From Gloeomargarita sp. SKYB120 (lineage in GTDB: Bacteria; Cyanobacteriota; Cyanobacteriia; Gloeomargaritales; Gloeomargaritaceae), in the NCBI GenBank assembly GCA_025062155.1, contig JANXAM010000002.1, positions 1 to 64,000 of the forward strand: a stretch of DNA of 64,000 bases, written 5' to 3'. The notes beneath the pieces were generated by a model, which saw only the letters and a list, made by a program, of their open reading frames with translations, searched no databases and was not told the DNA's origin. Shown here in pieces: positions 55,626 through 64,000 of the stretch; position 1 is the first letter of the stretch, and every line of letters begins with the position of its first letter. The position numbers and the translations under genes are program-made.

Positions 55626-56285
55626 CTAACCCACCTTGCGGGCCAATACCGCGTAGAACGGGTCGCCTGCACCCAGACCCAGCCACGCCAGGGCCAGGTT
55701 GACGGAGACAGGTCGGCGGGCAATCACTTCTATCTCGCCAAAACCGGGCACTGCTTGAAAATAGCGTTTCACCAGTTCAATACGCATCTCGTCGGTGGCA
55801 TCCCGCCAGGCTTGGATGGCCTTTTGATAAAACATCCGGTTGGAAAAACTGACGATGGCGATGCCGCCGGGCTTCAGCACGCGATGGATTTCGGCAAAGA
55901 TGGCTTCTGGGTACTGCAAATACTGCACCGAGACTGCGTTCAGCACAGCATCAAAGCTGTGGTCAGCTAGGGGCAATCGCAGGTCCCGGTTTAAATTCTG
56001 GACAAAATAGCGAGTCAGGCGGGGGTTGCGGGCCAGTTCTTCGGCGTTCATCCCATGCCCCACCACTTCAGCAAAGTCCATCTCCGGCGGCAAGTGGGAC
56101 ACCCAACTGCTCATCAGGTCGAGAATGCAGCCCCCCGGCGTCAGGCGCTCTCGGTACAGTTGCGTCAATTGCTGGATAAACCCGTCATCAACGTGGGTCA
56201 CCAACCGGGGCATCTGGTAGAACAGGGCATCGTCGCGCTCATCCAACTTGCGCCGCTGGTCAGGCGTCAGAACGGGGGCTGTCAT
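55626..56285 (-). CDS. class I SAM-dependent methyltransferase
   Basis: A 219-residue protein. The SAM-binding region starts PGGCILDLMSSWVSHLPPEM, with further motifs FDAVLNAVSVQYLQYPEAIF and HRVLKPGGIAIVSFSN typical of UbiE/MenG-like enzymes (post-I and motif III). The N-terminal TPDQRRKLDERDDALFYQMP and PRLVTHVDDGF are shared by a cyanobacterial subfamily. Substrate is unknown. It is divergent from the nucleotidyltransferase gene 98 bases away. ATG 56285 (MTAPVLTP) was preferred to 56315. Confidence 0.88.
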   Translation of the reverse strand: MTAPVLTPDQRRKLDERDDALFYQMPRLVTHVDDGFIQQLTQLYRERLTPGGCILDLMSSWVSHLPPEMDFAEVVGHGMNAEELARNPRLTRYFVQNLNRDLRLPLADHSFDAVLNAVSVQYLQYPEAIFAEIHRVLKPGGIAIVSFSNRMFYQKAIQAWRDATDEMRIELVKRYFQAVPGFGEIEVIARRPVSVNLALAWLGLGAGDPFYAVLARKVG

Positions 56286-56383
56286 GACTGTGTACGACCT
56301 GTCACATAACTTCACATTTCTCAGTTTAGGCCATCGGCGACGGTGGGGCTGGTGATAATGGGGAGAAAAGGGGGAGCTGTGGC

Positions 56384-58903
56384 ATGATCCGGGCGGTGTT
56401 GATGGCGGGCGGGGCTGGGACGCGCTTGCGGCCGTTGACCTGTGATCTCCCCAAGCCCTTGCTGCCGGTATTGAATCGCCCCATTTTGGAGCACACGCTG
56501 GCCTGGTTGCGGGGGCACGGTCTAACGGAATGCATCGTCACATTGCACTACTTGCCGGATACGGTGCAGTCCTATTTTCAGGATGGCCGCGACTGGGGCG
56601 TGCGCTTGTCCTACGCGGTGGAGGAACTGCGTCCCCTGGGTACGGCGGGGTCAGTGCGCCAGGTTTTGTCTCTGCTGCCGGAAACCTTTGTAGTGGTCAG
56701 CGGCGATGTGATTACGGACATCAATTTGCAGGCGGCCATTCATTTTCACCGGCAACGGGGCGCCAAACTCACGGTCATGCTCACCCATGTCCCGGACCCA
56801 GCCGAATTTGGGGTGGTGATTACCGACAGCGAGGGGCGGATTGTGCGCTTGCTGGAAAAACCAACGCCGGGGGAAGTCTTTTCCGACACCGTGAACATCG
56901 GCGCTTACATTGTGGAACCGGAGGCGCTCACCTACCTGGCCCCTGACCAGCCCGCTGACTTTGCCCAGGACGTGCTGCCCTATTTGCTGGCCCAAGGGGA
57001 ACCGGTGTACGGGTTTGTGGCCAAAGGGTACTGGTGCGACGTGGGCAATCTGGACCGCTACCGCCAGGTGCAGTGGGATGCGCTCACCGGCAAGGTGCAT
57101 TTGTCGCCAGCGTACCGGCAAGTGCAAAACGGCTTGTGGCTGGGGGAACAGGTGCGCCTGGACCCGTCGGTGACCTGGGAAGCGCCAGTGCTGATTGGGC
57201 ACAACTGCCGCCTGGGGCCAGGGGTGCGCTTGGGGCCGGGGACTGTGATTGGCGACAACGTGATTGTCGAAGCCCAGGCGGACTTGAAGCGGGCCATTGT
57301 GCTCAACGGCGTGATGGTGGGGGAAGAAAGTCACCTGCGGGCCTGTGTAGTGGGGCGGGGCAGTCGCATCGGGCCGCGCGCGCAGGTACTGGAAGGAGCA
57401 GTGCTGGGGCATCTGTGCCAGGTCGGGGAAGAAGCCTTGGTGCAGGAACGCTGCCGGGTTTGGCCGGGCAAGTACATCGAGCCAGGGGCCACCGTCAACA
57501 CCAATCTCATCTGGGGCACGGGGGCGCGACGGCATCTGTTTGGCGTGCGGGGTGTCTCCGGCCTGGCCAATGTGGACATTACCCCTGAACTGGCGATGCG
57601 GTTAGGAGCCGCGTTTGGGTCCTGTTTACCGCCAGGGGCCAACGTCCAGGTCTCCCGCGACCAGCGCAAGGTTTCTCGGATGATTTCCCGCTCGGTGATT
57701 GCCGGGTTGATGTCGGTGGGGGTACAGGTGCAAAACCTGGAGGCGACCGCCATCCCCATCAGCCGCCTGGTGGCCCGGACATCCCACGTCGAGGGAGGCA
57801 TCCACGTGCGGCTGGACCCCGACCACCCTGGTCATGTGTTGATTGAGTTTTTGGATGCCCAGGGGCTGAACATTCCACCGGCGCTGGAGAAAAAAATCGA
57901 AGCCACCCTGGTGCGGGAGGAGTTTCGGCGGGCGGCGCTAGCGGATATTGGCGATATGGTGATTCCGGCGCGGGTGGTGGACCTGTACTGCGACGCCTTT
58001 GAGGGGCAACTCCAGGTGGAGGCCATCCGGCAATCGCGGGCCAAGGTGGTGGTGGACTACGCGCACGGGGTTTCGGGGGCCATCCTGCCGGAACTGCTGG
58101 TGCGGTACGGGTGCGACCCCCTGGTGCTCAACGCCAGTTTGCGACAAACGCCCCTGACCGCCGAGGAACGGGAAGCGTCACTCCAGCAATTGGGGCGCGT
58201 GGTGGAAGCGGTGCGGGCGCAGCTGGGGGTGCAGATTTGGGCCAACGGGGAGCGGCTGGTGCTGGTGGATGAAACGGGCCAAGCCATCCAGGGGTCGCGG
58301 TTGACGGCAGTGGTGATGGAACTCGTGCTAGCGGGACAACCCCGGGGCATGGTGGCCGTGCCGGTGACCACCAGCAGTCTTGTTGAGCAAATTGCTCGTT
58401 ACCACGAAGGCCACGTCATTCGCACCAAAGCCAACCCGACGGCCCTGATGCGTACCTGTCAAGAAAAACCGCGCATTTTGTGTGCTGGCAGCGGCGAATT
58501 GGGCTTTATCTTTCCGCAATTGCACCCTGGATTTGACGCCATGTTCACCACCGCCAAATTGCTGGAATTGCTCACCGTCCAGGAGCGGTCGCTCGCCCAA
58601 ATCAACGCCCATTTGCCCCAGGTGTTTTGGAAATCCCAAACCATTCATTGTCCGTGGCGGTTGAAGGGGGCCTGGATGCGTCATCTGGTGGAAACCCACA
58701 CGCCTGACCTGCTGGATTTAACCGACGGCGTGCGCATTTTTCCCCAGGGTTACGACCCGGATCATTGGGTGTTATTTCTCCCCGACGCCACCGAACCCCA
58801 ACTGCACTTTGTGGTCAACGGTTTAGAGCGGGAATGGGTGACCCATTGGGGCCAGGAATATCGCCAGCGGTTGCAGCAATTCATGGAACAACACCACGCC
58901 TAG
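56384..58903 (+). CDS. sugar-1-phosphate nucleotidyltransferase fused to degenerate phosphohexomutase
   Basis: An 839-residue protein. Residues 1-240 are a nucleotidyltransferase (LMAGGAGTRLRPLTCDLPKP, VVSGDVITDINLQ), like mannose-1-phosphate guanylyltransferase. Residues about 250-370 form a left-handed beta-helix (hexapeptide repeats LGPGTVIGDNVIVEA and similar). The remaining part is a phosphohexomutase fold, but the phosphoserine loop TASHNP is replaced by RLDPDHP (about residue 475), and the metal loop DGDADR by ANGER (about 620). The sugar loop GE-SGH reads GSGELGF. The nucleotidyl half is probably active; the mutase half is probably not. It would make an activated sugar for polysaccharide. 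Confidence 0.9.
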   Translation: MIRAVLMAGGAGTRLRPLTCDLPKPLLPVLNRPILEHTLAWLRGHGLTECIVTLHYLPDTVQSYFQDGRDWGVRLSYAVEELRPLGTAGSVRQVLSLLPETFVVVSGDVITDINLQAAIHFHRQRGAKLTVMLTHVPDPAEFGVVITDSEGRIVRLLEKPTPGEVFSDTVNIGAYIVEPEALTYLAPDQPADFAQDVLPYLLAQGEPVYGFVAKGYWCDVGNLDRYRQVQWDALTGKVHLSPAYRQVQNGLWLGEQVRLDPSVTWEAPVLIGHNCRLGPGVRLGPGTVIGDNVIVEAQADLKRAIVLNGVMVGEESHLRACVVGRGSRIGPRAQVLEGAVLGHLCQVGEEALVQERCRVWPGKYIEPGATVNTNLIWGTGARRHLFGVRGVSGLANVDITPELAMRLGAAFGSCLPPGANVQVSRDQRKVSRMISRSVIAGLMSVGVQVQNLEATAIPISRLVARTSHVEGGIHVRLDPDHPGHVLIEFLDAQGLNIPPALEKKIEATLVREEFRRAALADIGDMVIPARVVDLYCDAFEGQLQVEAIRQSRAKVVVDYAHGVSGAILPELLVRYGCDPLVLNASLRQTPLTAEEREASLQQLGRVVEAVRAQLGVQIWANGERLVLVDETGQAIQGSRLTAVVMELVLAGQPRGMVAVPVTTSSLVEQIARYHEGHVIRTKANPTALMRTCQEKPRILCAGSGELGFIFPQLHPGFDAMFTTAKLLELLTVQERSLAQINAHLPQVFWKSQTIHCPWRLKGAWMRHLVETHTPDLLDLTDGVRIFPQGYDPDHWVLFLPDATEPQLHFVVNGLEREWVTHWGQEYRQRLQQFMEQHHA

Positions 58904-59505
58904 TCCCGCGTCGCCTGATAATGAATTCGCCAAGGCGCTCCCCACCGCGACCAGCTTTCTTGGTTAAAGGGGGGCAACCACTGCTGGATCAGGGCTTGTT
59001 CCAGTTGCTTGCGGGGGCGGGTTTGCCAGGGCACTTCCCAATAAAAGGTCCAGCAAATTTGGGTGGTCAATCCGTAGCGCCGGTGAGCGTTCAAGTAGTG
59101 GCGCAAATACGTCTTGCAATCGTGATGTCCTTGCCAGCGTTGACGACTATTCACCGTCTCGCCGATATACAGAATCAGGGGCGCTGCCCGGTCTAGGACG
59201 AAATAAATGCAGGGGTCGCCTTGATGAAAACGGCTGGGGAAACGGAAAAAACGGTCGCTTTCACTACCCAGTGTAAAGGGGTCAATCAAAGGCAAGGTCG
59301 CACTCGTGTGCTGCGTCCAGAAATCGCCCTGAATGAAAACAGTTTGGTTCTGTTGATAACGGATAATGGCCTGCTTCCAATCCTGTAATTGTTCCAGCGA
59401 CCAGTCCAGCGGGGGCAGACCCGTGCGATAAACCCCGGGAGCGCTCATCGCCCGCCATTGCTGTCCATCAAATAGGTTGATTTGCTCAGGTTTGGTCATG
59501 GTCAT
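58900..59505 (-). CDS. GIY-YIG nuclease-fold protein
   Basis: About 201 residues. The GIY-YIG motif appears as CIYFVLDRAA and LYIGETVNSRQRWQGHH, with the catalytic Arg in NSRQRW. The preceding N-terminal stretch (EQINLFDGQQWRAMSAPGVY) and the following QALIQQWLPPFNQES, with Asn in the usual 'PFN' position, complete the fold. It is a cyanobacterial single-domain member with unknown target, not a UvrC. ATG 59505 (M at MTMTKPEQ) or 59499 is the start. Its stop shares CTAG with the stop of the fusion gene. Confidence 0.85.
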   Translation of the reverse strand: MTMTKPEQINLFDGQQWRAMSAPGVYRTGLPPLDWSLEQLQDWKQAIIRYQQNQTVFIQGDFWTQHTSATLPLIDPFTLGSESDRFFRFPSRFHQGDPCIYFVLDRAAPLILYIGETVNSRQRWQGHHDCKTYLRHYLNAHRRYGLTTQICWTFYWEVPWQTRPRKQLEQALIQQWLPPFNQESWSRWGAPWRIHYQATRD

Positions 59506-59575
59506 TCCCACCTTGGGCCTTATGGTATAGTAAAGTAAGCTTGGCCAAGTAGCTCGGGGACTGGGGGATGGGGCA

Positions 59576-60658
59576 ATGGCGTTGTTAGTCTTCAACGTTT
59601 TTCGCGGGCAATTTATTGACGTTATTGAGTGGCTGGACAAGACTAATACCACCTTGGTCTATCGGTTCGAGCGCTTCAATAACGAAATCAAACAGGGTGC
59701 CAAGTTGATAGTCCGGCCTGGCCAGATGGCGGTGTTTGTCAACGAAGGCCAAGTTGCCGATGTATTTTCCGAAGGGACGTATGAGCTTTACACCCGCAAT
59801 TTGCCTATCTTAAGCACGCTCAAAGCCTGGCCCCACGGATTTAATTCCCCCTTCAAAGCCGAGGTTTATTTCTTTAGCACCCGCAACTTCACGAATTTGA
59901 AATGGGGGACGCAAAACCCCATCACGCTGCGGGATGCGGACTTTGGGCCAGTGCGGGTGCGAGCGTTTGGGACCTATGCCATGCGCATTACCGACCCCCG
60001 CAAAATGCTGGAGCAATTGGTGAGCACTGATGGTCTGTTCCAGGTGGATGAAATTAGCAATCAAATTCGCAATGAGATTGTTTCCAGCTTTGCGTCGTGG
60101 TTGGGGCGTAGTCAGATTCCGGTGCTGGATTTGGCGGCGCAATATCGGGATTTGGGCAATAAAATTCGCGCGGAAATTCAACCAGATTTGGAGCGCTGGG
60201 GGATTGAGTTAACCCAGTTGCTAATCGAAAACATTTCCCTGCCGCCGGAAGTGGAAAAGGTGCTGGACAAGCGAGCTTCGATGGGGATTCTGGGGAATAT
60301 GCAGCAGTACGCCCAGTTCCAGGCGGCCAATGCGATAGAGACCATGGCGCAAAAACCTGGTAGTAGTCACCCAGCCGTGGATTGGGGCATGGGCCTGGCG
60401 ATGGGACAGCAGATTGCTCAGAATTTACAGCCCCAGAATGTCCCCCAACCGCCGCCCCCACCTACGGTTGCCCAGTGGCATTTGTCCCGCAATGGTCAGA
60501 CCTTTGGGCCATTTTCCCTAGAGCAGTTGCTGCAACAGGGATTGACACCCGATACCTACGTGTGGAGAGCAGGCATGTCAGGGTGGGTCAAAGCGGCTGA
60601 AGTTCCCGAATTGGCCAGTCGTTTCTCCCAGATGCCGCCCCCACCGCCGCCGGCGTGA
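59576..60658 (+). CDS. SPFH-domain protein with C-terminal GYF_2 domain
   Basis: A 360-residue protein. Residues 1-250 make an SPFH domain of the YdjI/'virion core' type (LIVRPGQMAVFVNEGQVADV, NLKWGTQNPITLRDADFGPV, EISNQIRNEIVSSFASWLGR, ISLPPEVEKVLDKRAS). After a linker rich in Pro, residues about 300-350 form a GYF_2 domain (WHLSRNGQTFGPFSLEQLLQ and YVWRAGMSGWVKAAEVPEL). SPFH proteins assemble at membranes. In Bacillus subtilis, ydjI is encoded with ydjG, a zinc-ribbon protein; the next gene here is of that kind, eight bases away. GYF_2 domains probably recruit proline-rich partners. Confidence 0.9.
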   Translation: MALLVFNVFRGQFIDVIEWLDKTNTTLVYRFERFNNEIKQGAKLIVRPGQMAVFVNEGQVADVFSEGTYELYTRNLPILSTLKAWPHGFNSPFKAEVYFFSTRNFTNLKWGTQNPITLRDADFGPVRVRAFGTYAMRITDPRKMLEQLVSTDGLFQVDEISNQIRNEIVSSFASWLGRSQIPVLDLAAQYRDLGNKIRAEIQPDLERWGIELTQLLIENISLPPEVEKVLDKRASMGILGNMQQYAQFQAANAIETMAQKPGSSHPAVDWGMGLAMGQQIAQNLQPQNVPQPPPPPTVAQWHLSRNGQTFGPFSLEQLLQQGLTPDTYVWRAGMSGWVKAAEVPELASRFSQMPPPPPPA

Positions 60659-60665
60659 ATGAGCG

Positions 60666-61811
60666 ATGTCATCCACCGCGACACCTGCATCCCTGAGTTG
60701 CCCCCAATGTGGCGCGAAGGGGTTGGAGTTCGCACCGGACGCCCAGAAACTCCAATGCACCTATTGCGGCTGGCAAGGGGAAGTGGAAACGGTGCAGGCG
60801 GAAATCACCGAGCACGCCTACCGGGAACTCCGCAACTGGTCGGCTCAACCGCAAGTGACGCTCGCAGCCCAGGAAATCCAATGTCCCAGTTGCGGCGCAG
60901 TGACGACCTTTGACCCTACTCGGGTAGCAGATCGCTGTGCATTTTGCGGCACCCATTTGAACGTGCAACCCAAGTCGGCCAGTCCGGTGGTCGCGCCCCA
61001 GGCGGTGATTCCTTTTGCAGTGGCTCGGCAACCCATGTTTCAACGGCTGTTGCAATGGCTGGGGAAAAACTGGTTTGCACCGAATGACCTGAAAAAACTG
61101 GCGGAACCGGAGAGCATCCAGGGGATTTATTTGCCCTTCTGGACGTTTGACAGCCAGACGCGCACGTTTTACAGGGGCGAGCGGGGGGAATACTACTACA
61201 CCACCGAGCGCTACCAGGACAGCGAAGGCAACTGGCAAACCCGTGAAGTTCGACACACGCGCTGGTACAGAACGAGCGGTTGGGTGGAACGGTTTTTTGA
61301 TGACGTGCTGGTGGCGGCCACGCAATCCGTACCGGTGCAACGGCTAGAGCGTCTGCTGGAGCTGGGCTATTCTGCCAGTGCCCTGAAACCCTACGACGAC
61401 CGCTATCTGGCGGGTTATCAGGTCGAGCGCTATCAGGTGACGCCAGTGCAAGCGTGGGAGCGAGCCAAGGAAAAGATGGACCGCGTCATTGAATCCGACA
61501 TCTGCAGCGATATTGGCAGGGACGAGCAACGCATTCTGGAGAAGCGAACCAGTTACGACGCCATTACCTTCAAGCACATCCTGTTGCCCGTGTGGTTGTT
61601 CAGTTACCGCTACCGGGGACGCACGTACCAGGTGATGGGCTGCGGTATCACGGGACGCATCTTTGGCGACCGTCCCATCAGTGTGTGGAAAGTATTGCTG
61701 GCGATTCTCGGGGCCTTGCTGGCGTTGGGTATTGGGATATGGGCGGTGCAAATGGCGGAATCGCAAAACCAACCCCCACCGCCGCGCCAAGAACAACCTT
61801 CGCCCTACTAG
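60666..61811 (+). CDS. TFIIB-type double zinc-ribbon membrane protein (YdjG-like)
   Basis: A 381-residue protein. Two zinc ribbons sit at the N terminus (LSCPQCGAKGLEFA with LQCTYCGWQG, and IQCPSCGAVTTFD with DRCAFCGTHLN). A long soluble part follows (FWTFDSQTRTFYRGERGEYY, SALKPYDDRYLAGYQVERYQ), and one C-terminal helix (ISVWKVLLAILGALLALGIG and IWAVQM) with a Pro/Gln tail. The layout resembles YdjG of Bacillus subtilis (helicase-PriA-like zinc ribbon), which partners the SPFH protein YdjI. It is eight bases after the SPFH gene and probably co-translated, so they likely form one membrane complex. Confidence 0.85.
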   Translation: MSSTATPASLSCPQCGAKGLEFAPDAQKLQCTYCGWQGEVETVQAEITEHAYRELRNWSAQPQVTLAAQEIQCPSCGAVTTFDPTRVADRCAFCGTHLNVQPKSASPVVAPQAVIPFAVARQPMFQRLLQWLGKNWFAPNDLKKLAEPESIQGIYLPFWTFDSQTRTFYRGERGEYYYTTERYQDSEGNWQTREVRHTRWYRTSGWVERFFDDVLVAATQSVPVQRLERLLELGYSASALKPYDDRYLAGYQVERYQVTPVQAWERAKEKMDRVIESDICSDIGRDEQRILEKRTSYDAITFKHILLPVWLFSYRYRGRTYQVMGCGITGRIFGDRPISVWKVLLAILGALLALGIGIWAVQMAESQNQPPPPRQEQPSPY

Positions 61812-61839
61812 AATTGGGACAAACGCACGATGGGATGAG

Positions 61840-62334
61840 ATGCACAGGTTAGCGGAATGGGGCTTTGGTCCAGACTGGTGGCGCAATCAACGGGGTGAAT
61901 ACTGGGTGATTGGTCAAGCAGTGGTGAGCGTGGGGTTTCTCCTGTTGCCGGTGGGACGCATCGAGCCGTTTCCGCAACCGTTGCGCTGGGGTGGGGCTGC
62001 GGTGTTGGGAAGCATCGCCGCCGTCTTGGGGAGCGCTGGCATCTGGCAATTGGGAGAAAATCTGACGCCTTTGCCCCAGCCGAAGGAAGGTGGGCAATTG
62101 GTAACGACGGGCGTTTATCGCTGGGTGCGCCATCCCATCTACAGCAGCGTGATTTTCCTGGCGTTGGCCTATGCAGTTTGGCGAGCTAGTTGGACGCACC
62201 TGCTGGGCACAGGCGTGTTGTTCCTGTTTTTCGACCGCAAGGCCGCCCAGGAAGAGGCATGGTTGACAGCTAAATTCCCTGAGTACGAGACCTGCCGCCA
62301 GCAGGTGAAAAAACTGATTCCTGGTCTCTACTGA
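61840..62334 (+). CDS. isoprenylcysteine methyltransferase (ICMT)-like membrane protein
   Basis: A 164-residue protein with three to four helices (EYWVIGQAVVSVGFLLLPVG, GAAVLGSIAAVLGSAGIWQL, HPIYSSVIFLALAYAVWRAS). The motif GVYRWVRHPIYSS and the later EEAWLTAKFPEYETCRQQV, with the E-E-x-x-L-x-x-x-F-p-x-Y pattern, are the hallmarks of the PEMT/ICMT family. Substrate is unknown. ATG 61840 was chosen. It follows the zinc-ribbon gene after 28 bases and may be in the same transcript; its 3' end overlaps the VOC gene by seven bases. Confidence 0.85.
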   Translation: MHRLAEWGFGPDWWRNQRGEYWVIGQAVVSVGFLLLPVGRIEPFPQPLRWGGAAVLGSIAAVLGSAGIWQLGENLTPLPQPKEGGQLVTTGVYRWVRHPIYSSVIFLALAYAVWRASWTHLLGTGVLFLFFDRKAAQEEAWLTAKFPEYETCRQQVKKLIPGLY

Positions 62335-62738
62335 AGCGGCGACATCAGTTCAATCGGCAAGCCGTCAGCGTCCTGAATAAAGGCCACGCGATACCGGTGC
62401 GAGCCAATTTGCTGCTCCGTCGGGGGTAACAAGATCGCCGGTGCGGTTCCCAATCGCTGCTCTAGTTGCGCCAAACATTGCCCTACATCCGGCACCAGCA
62501 ATGACAGGTGGTAATAGCCCACGTAATGTTCATCGCCAAAGGCATCAGGCGCAGGTCGGGGAATGGGCACCTGCATTAGTTCCAGACGGGTTCCGAGTCC
62601 TTCGAGCCAGCAAGCCAGCGTGATGCCCGCCGTGAAGCGCTCCGTGACCTGAAACCCCAAGGCTTCATAAAACGCAATAGCCCGGTGAATGTCGCCCGTC
62701 CGAATCGCTACGTGATGATACTGTCCTGCAATTGCCAT
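62328..62738 (-). CDS. VOC (glyoxalase/dioxygenase) family protein
   Basis: A 136-residue protein with two beta-alpha-beta3 modules. HHVAIRTGDIHRAIAFYEAL and GFQV start the first; YYHLSLLVPDVGQCLAQLEQ starts the second; VAFIQDADGLPIELM closes with a conserved Glu. Metal ligands His (HVAI) and Glu (IELM) are visible. Substrate cannot be told. ATG 62738 (MAIAGQYHH) was chosen rather than 62813, which would add 25 residues upstream of the fold. Divergent from gcvP with an 80-base gap. Confidence 0.85.
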   Translation of the reverse strand: MAIAGQYHHVAIRTGDIHRAIAFYEALGFQVTERFTAGITLACWLEGLGTRLELMQVPIPRPAPDAFGDEHYVGYYHLSLLVPDVGQCLAQLEQRLGTAPAILLPPTEQQIGSHRYRVAFIQDADGLPIELMSPLQ

Positions 62739-62818
62739 TGCGCCGCAGAAGTTATCCATGTACACCAGTTTAGGGGCGCCTGCGCTAGGGTGGAAGGGAA
62801 TGTGACTCCCCATGACCC

Positions 62819-64000
62819 ATGACGGATACGTTTTTAGCGCGTCACATCGGCCCGACGCCGGACGAGCAAGCAGCTATGTTGCGCTTTTTGGGCTGTCAGA
62901 GCCTGGACGAGTTGATAGACCAGGCCATGCCGGCGACCCTGCGCACGACCACGCCATTGCAGATTCCGCCTGCCCAAACGGAGTACGAAGCACTGGCGAC
63001 CCTGAAACGCATGGCCCAGCGCAACCAGGTGTGGAAGAGTTACCAGGGCATGGGGTACTACGGGTGCATTACGCCGCCGGTTATTCAGCGCAACATCTTG
63101 GAAAATCCAGGCTGGTACACGGCTTACACCCCCTACCAAGCGGAGATTGCCCAGGGACGGCTGGAAGCGCTGTTTAATTTCCAGACCTTGATTACGGAAC
63201 TGACGGGGTTGGAAATTGCCAATGCGTCGTTGCTGGATGAGGCGACGGCGGCGGCGGAAGCCATGTTTTTGTGCTACCAGGCTCACCAGCAACAGCGCCG
63301 GACGTTTTGGGTGGATGCTCACTGCTGGCCCCAGACGCTGGCGGTGCTCCAAACCCGCGCCGAAGCTTTAGGCATCAACCTGCGCATCGCTCCCTTAAAC
63401 CAGTTCGCTTTGGACGACACCACCTGTGGGTGTCTGTGGCAATCGCCCAACTGTTACGGGGCGCTGGTGAACCCAGAAGCAGTGGTTGCCCAAGCCAAGG
63501 CGGTGGGAGCGCTCACAGTTATGGCGGCGGATATTCTGAGCTTGGTGTTGCTGAAACCGCCGGGTGCTTGGGGCGTGGACATCGCGATTGGGAGTACGCA
63601 ACGGTTAGGGGTGCCCTTGGGGTATGGGGGACCGCACGCGGCTTACTTCGCCACGCGGGAGCTGTACAAGCGGCTGGTGCCAGGGCGAATTGTGGGCTTG
63701 TCTAAGGACCGGCAAGGACGGCCTGCCTTGCGATTGGCGCTGCAAACGCGAGAGCAACACATCCGGCGAGAACGGGCCACGAGCAATATCTGCACGGCGC
63801 AGGTGTTGCTAGCAGTGGTCGCAAGCATGTACGCGGTCTATCACGGGCCGGAGGGACTGAAACGTATTGCTGAAGACATCCATCAGAAGGCACGAGTGCT
63901 GGCCATCGGGTGCAAACAATTGGGCTATCGGCTGCGGTCGCCGGTTTTCTTTGACACGGTGTTTCTCGAACTCCACCCTGAACAGCGGGATGCCCTGCAA
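62819..64000 (+). CDS. gcvP: glycine dehydrogenase (P protein of the glycine cleavage system), 5' part
   Basis: The first 394 residues of a protein of about 960-980; the frame is open to the window edge. It decarboxylates glycine with PLP in photorespiration and one-carbon metabolism. The start [20 protein letters not shown] and [20 protein letters not shown] to [20 protein letters not shown] are diagnostic, followed by [42 protein letters not shown] and [14 protein letters not shown]. The PLP lysine is further downstream and not in the window. An ATG at 62812 is out of frame. A strong match; only completeness is unknown. Confidence 0.95.
   Translation, partial: MTDTFLARHIGPTPDEQAAMLRFLGCQSLDELIDQAMPATLRTTTPLQIPPAQTEYEALATLKRMAQRNQVWKSYQGMGYYGCITPPVIQRNILENPGWYTAYTPYQAEIAQGRLEALFNFQTLITELTGLEIANASLLDEATAAAEAMFLCYQAHQQQRRTFWVDAHCWPQTLAVLQTRAEALGINLRIAPLNQFALDDTTCGCLWQSPNCYGALVNPEAVVAQAKAVGALTVMAADILSLVLLKPPGAWGVDIAIGSTQRLGVPLGYGGPHAAYFATRELYKRLVPGRIVGLSKDRQGRPALRLALQTREQHIRRERATSNICTAQVLLAVVASMYAVYHGPEGLKRIAEDIHQKARVLAIGCKQLGYRLRSPVFFDTVFLELHPEQRDALQ

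Noticed and set aside
56651-57535. A 294-codon frame opposite the nucleotidyltransferase fusion
   Set aside because: It is an antisense shadow, rich in His/Pro/Gln, with no homology that I recognise.

Overview
The window is GC-rich chromosomal DNA from a cyanobacterium. The marker genes are a light-dependent protochlorophyllide reductase, a ferredoxin-type glutamate synthase, a phycobilisome rod linker, CrtR beta-carotene hydroxylase, HemJ, the circadian protein LdpA, an SLH-type outer-membrane porin, and several families found almost only in cyanobacteria (DUF3038, DUF4335, DUF3598, DUF3727). I cannot name the species. A FAD-dependent thymidylate synthase-like gene, very short intergenic gaps and high GC would suit a compact, possibly thermophilic lineage, but that is inference.

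Layout. 1-727: a decayed IS1-family transposase between two 76-bp direct repeats. 728-11040, all minus strand: a CofE-like/GNAT/RuvX/DUF3727 group, Fd-GOGAT (gltS), a small membrane protein, a fasciclin protein and an MscS-type membrane protein. 11163-14446: degenerate repeat, HU, Ski2-like helicase. 14547-23661: haem, chlorophyll, lipid and pterin housekeeping genes (hemJ, yggT, dgkA, yqeG, por, prmA, PCD) and the porin with an intrinsic terminator. 23662-35421: DUF3598, YaaW, an O-antigen-ligase-like protein, DUF2254, gpmI, tRNA-Cys, tmk, crtR, queF, a PAS-GGDEF-EAL regulator and the rod linker. 35422-45543: DUF3038/DUF4335 genes, a K+-channel-like RCK protein, hemE with an SDR partner, and several small repeats. 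45661-52861: mutL, a STAS protein, an Fe-S/NIL protein, a ribbon-helix-helix protein, a nitrilase, yciI-ldpA and thyX-dcd, interrupted by two copies of a 450-bp repeat. 53009-64000: a TSUP/NIL/CysA sulfate-type operon, an ABC ATPase with a methyltransferase, a sugar nucleotidyltransferase fused to a degenerate mutase domain, GIY-YIG, an SPFH-GYF/zinc-ribbon pair, an ICMT-like methyltransferase, VOC, and the 5' part of gcvP.

Two themes stand out. First, packing is extreme: of 15 tail-to-tail gene junctions, 13 overlap, and six share exactly one four-base YTAR sequence holding both stop codons. Second, the few gaps hold mobile or structured repeats. One is a 103-bp MITE-like element present in two copies that differ at about four positions. 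The other is a 450-bp repeat whose core can fold as a three-way junction in both copies, with two compensatory base-pair changes between them. One MITE copy sits inside one copy of the 450-bp repeat. No CRISPR array, rRNA or intact insertion sequence was seen.
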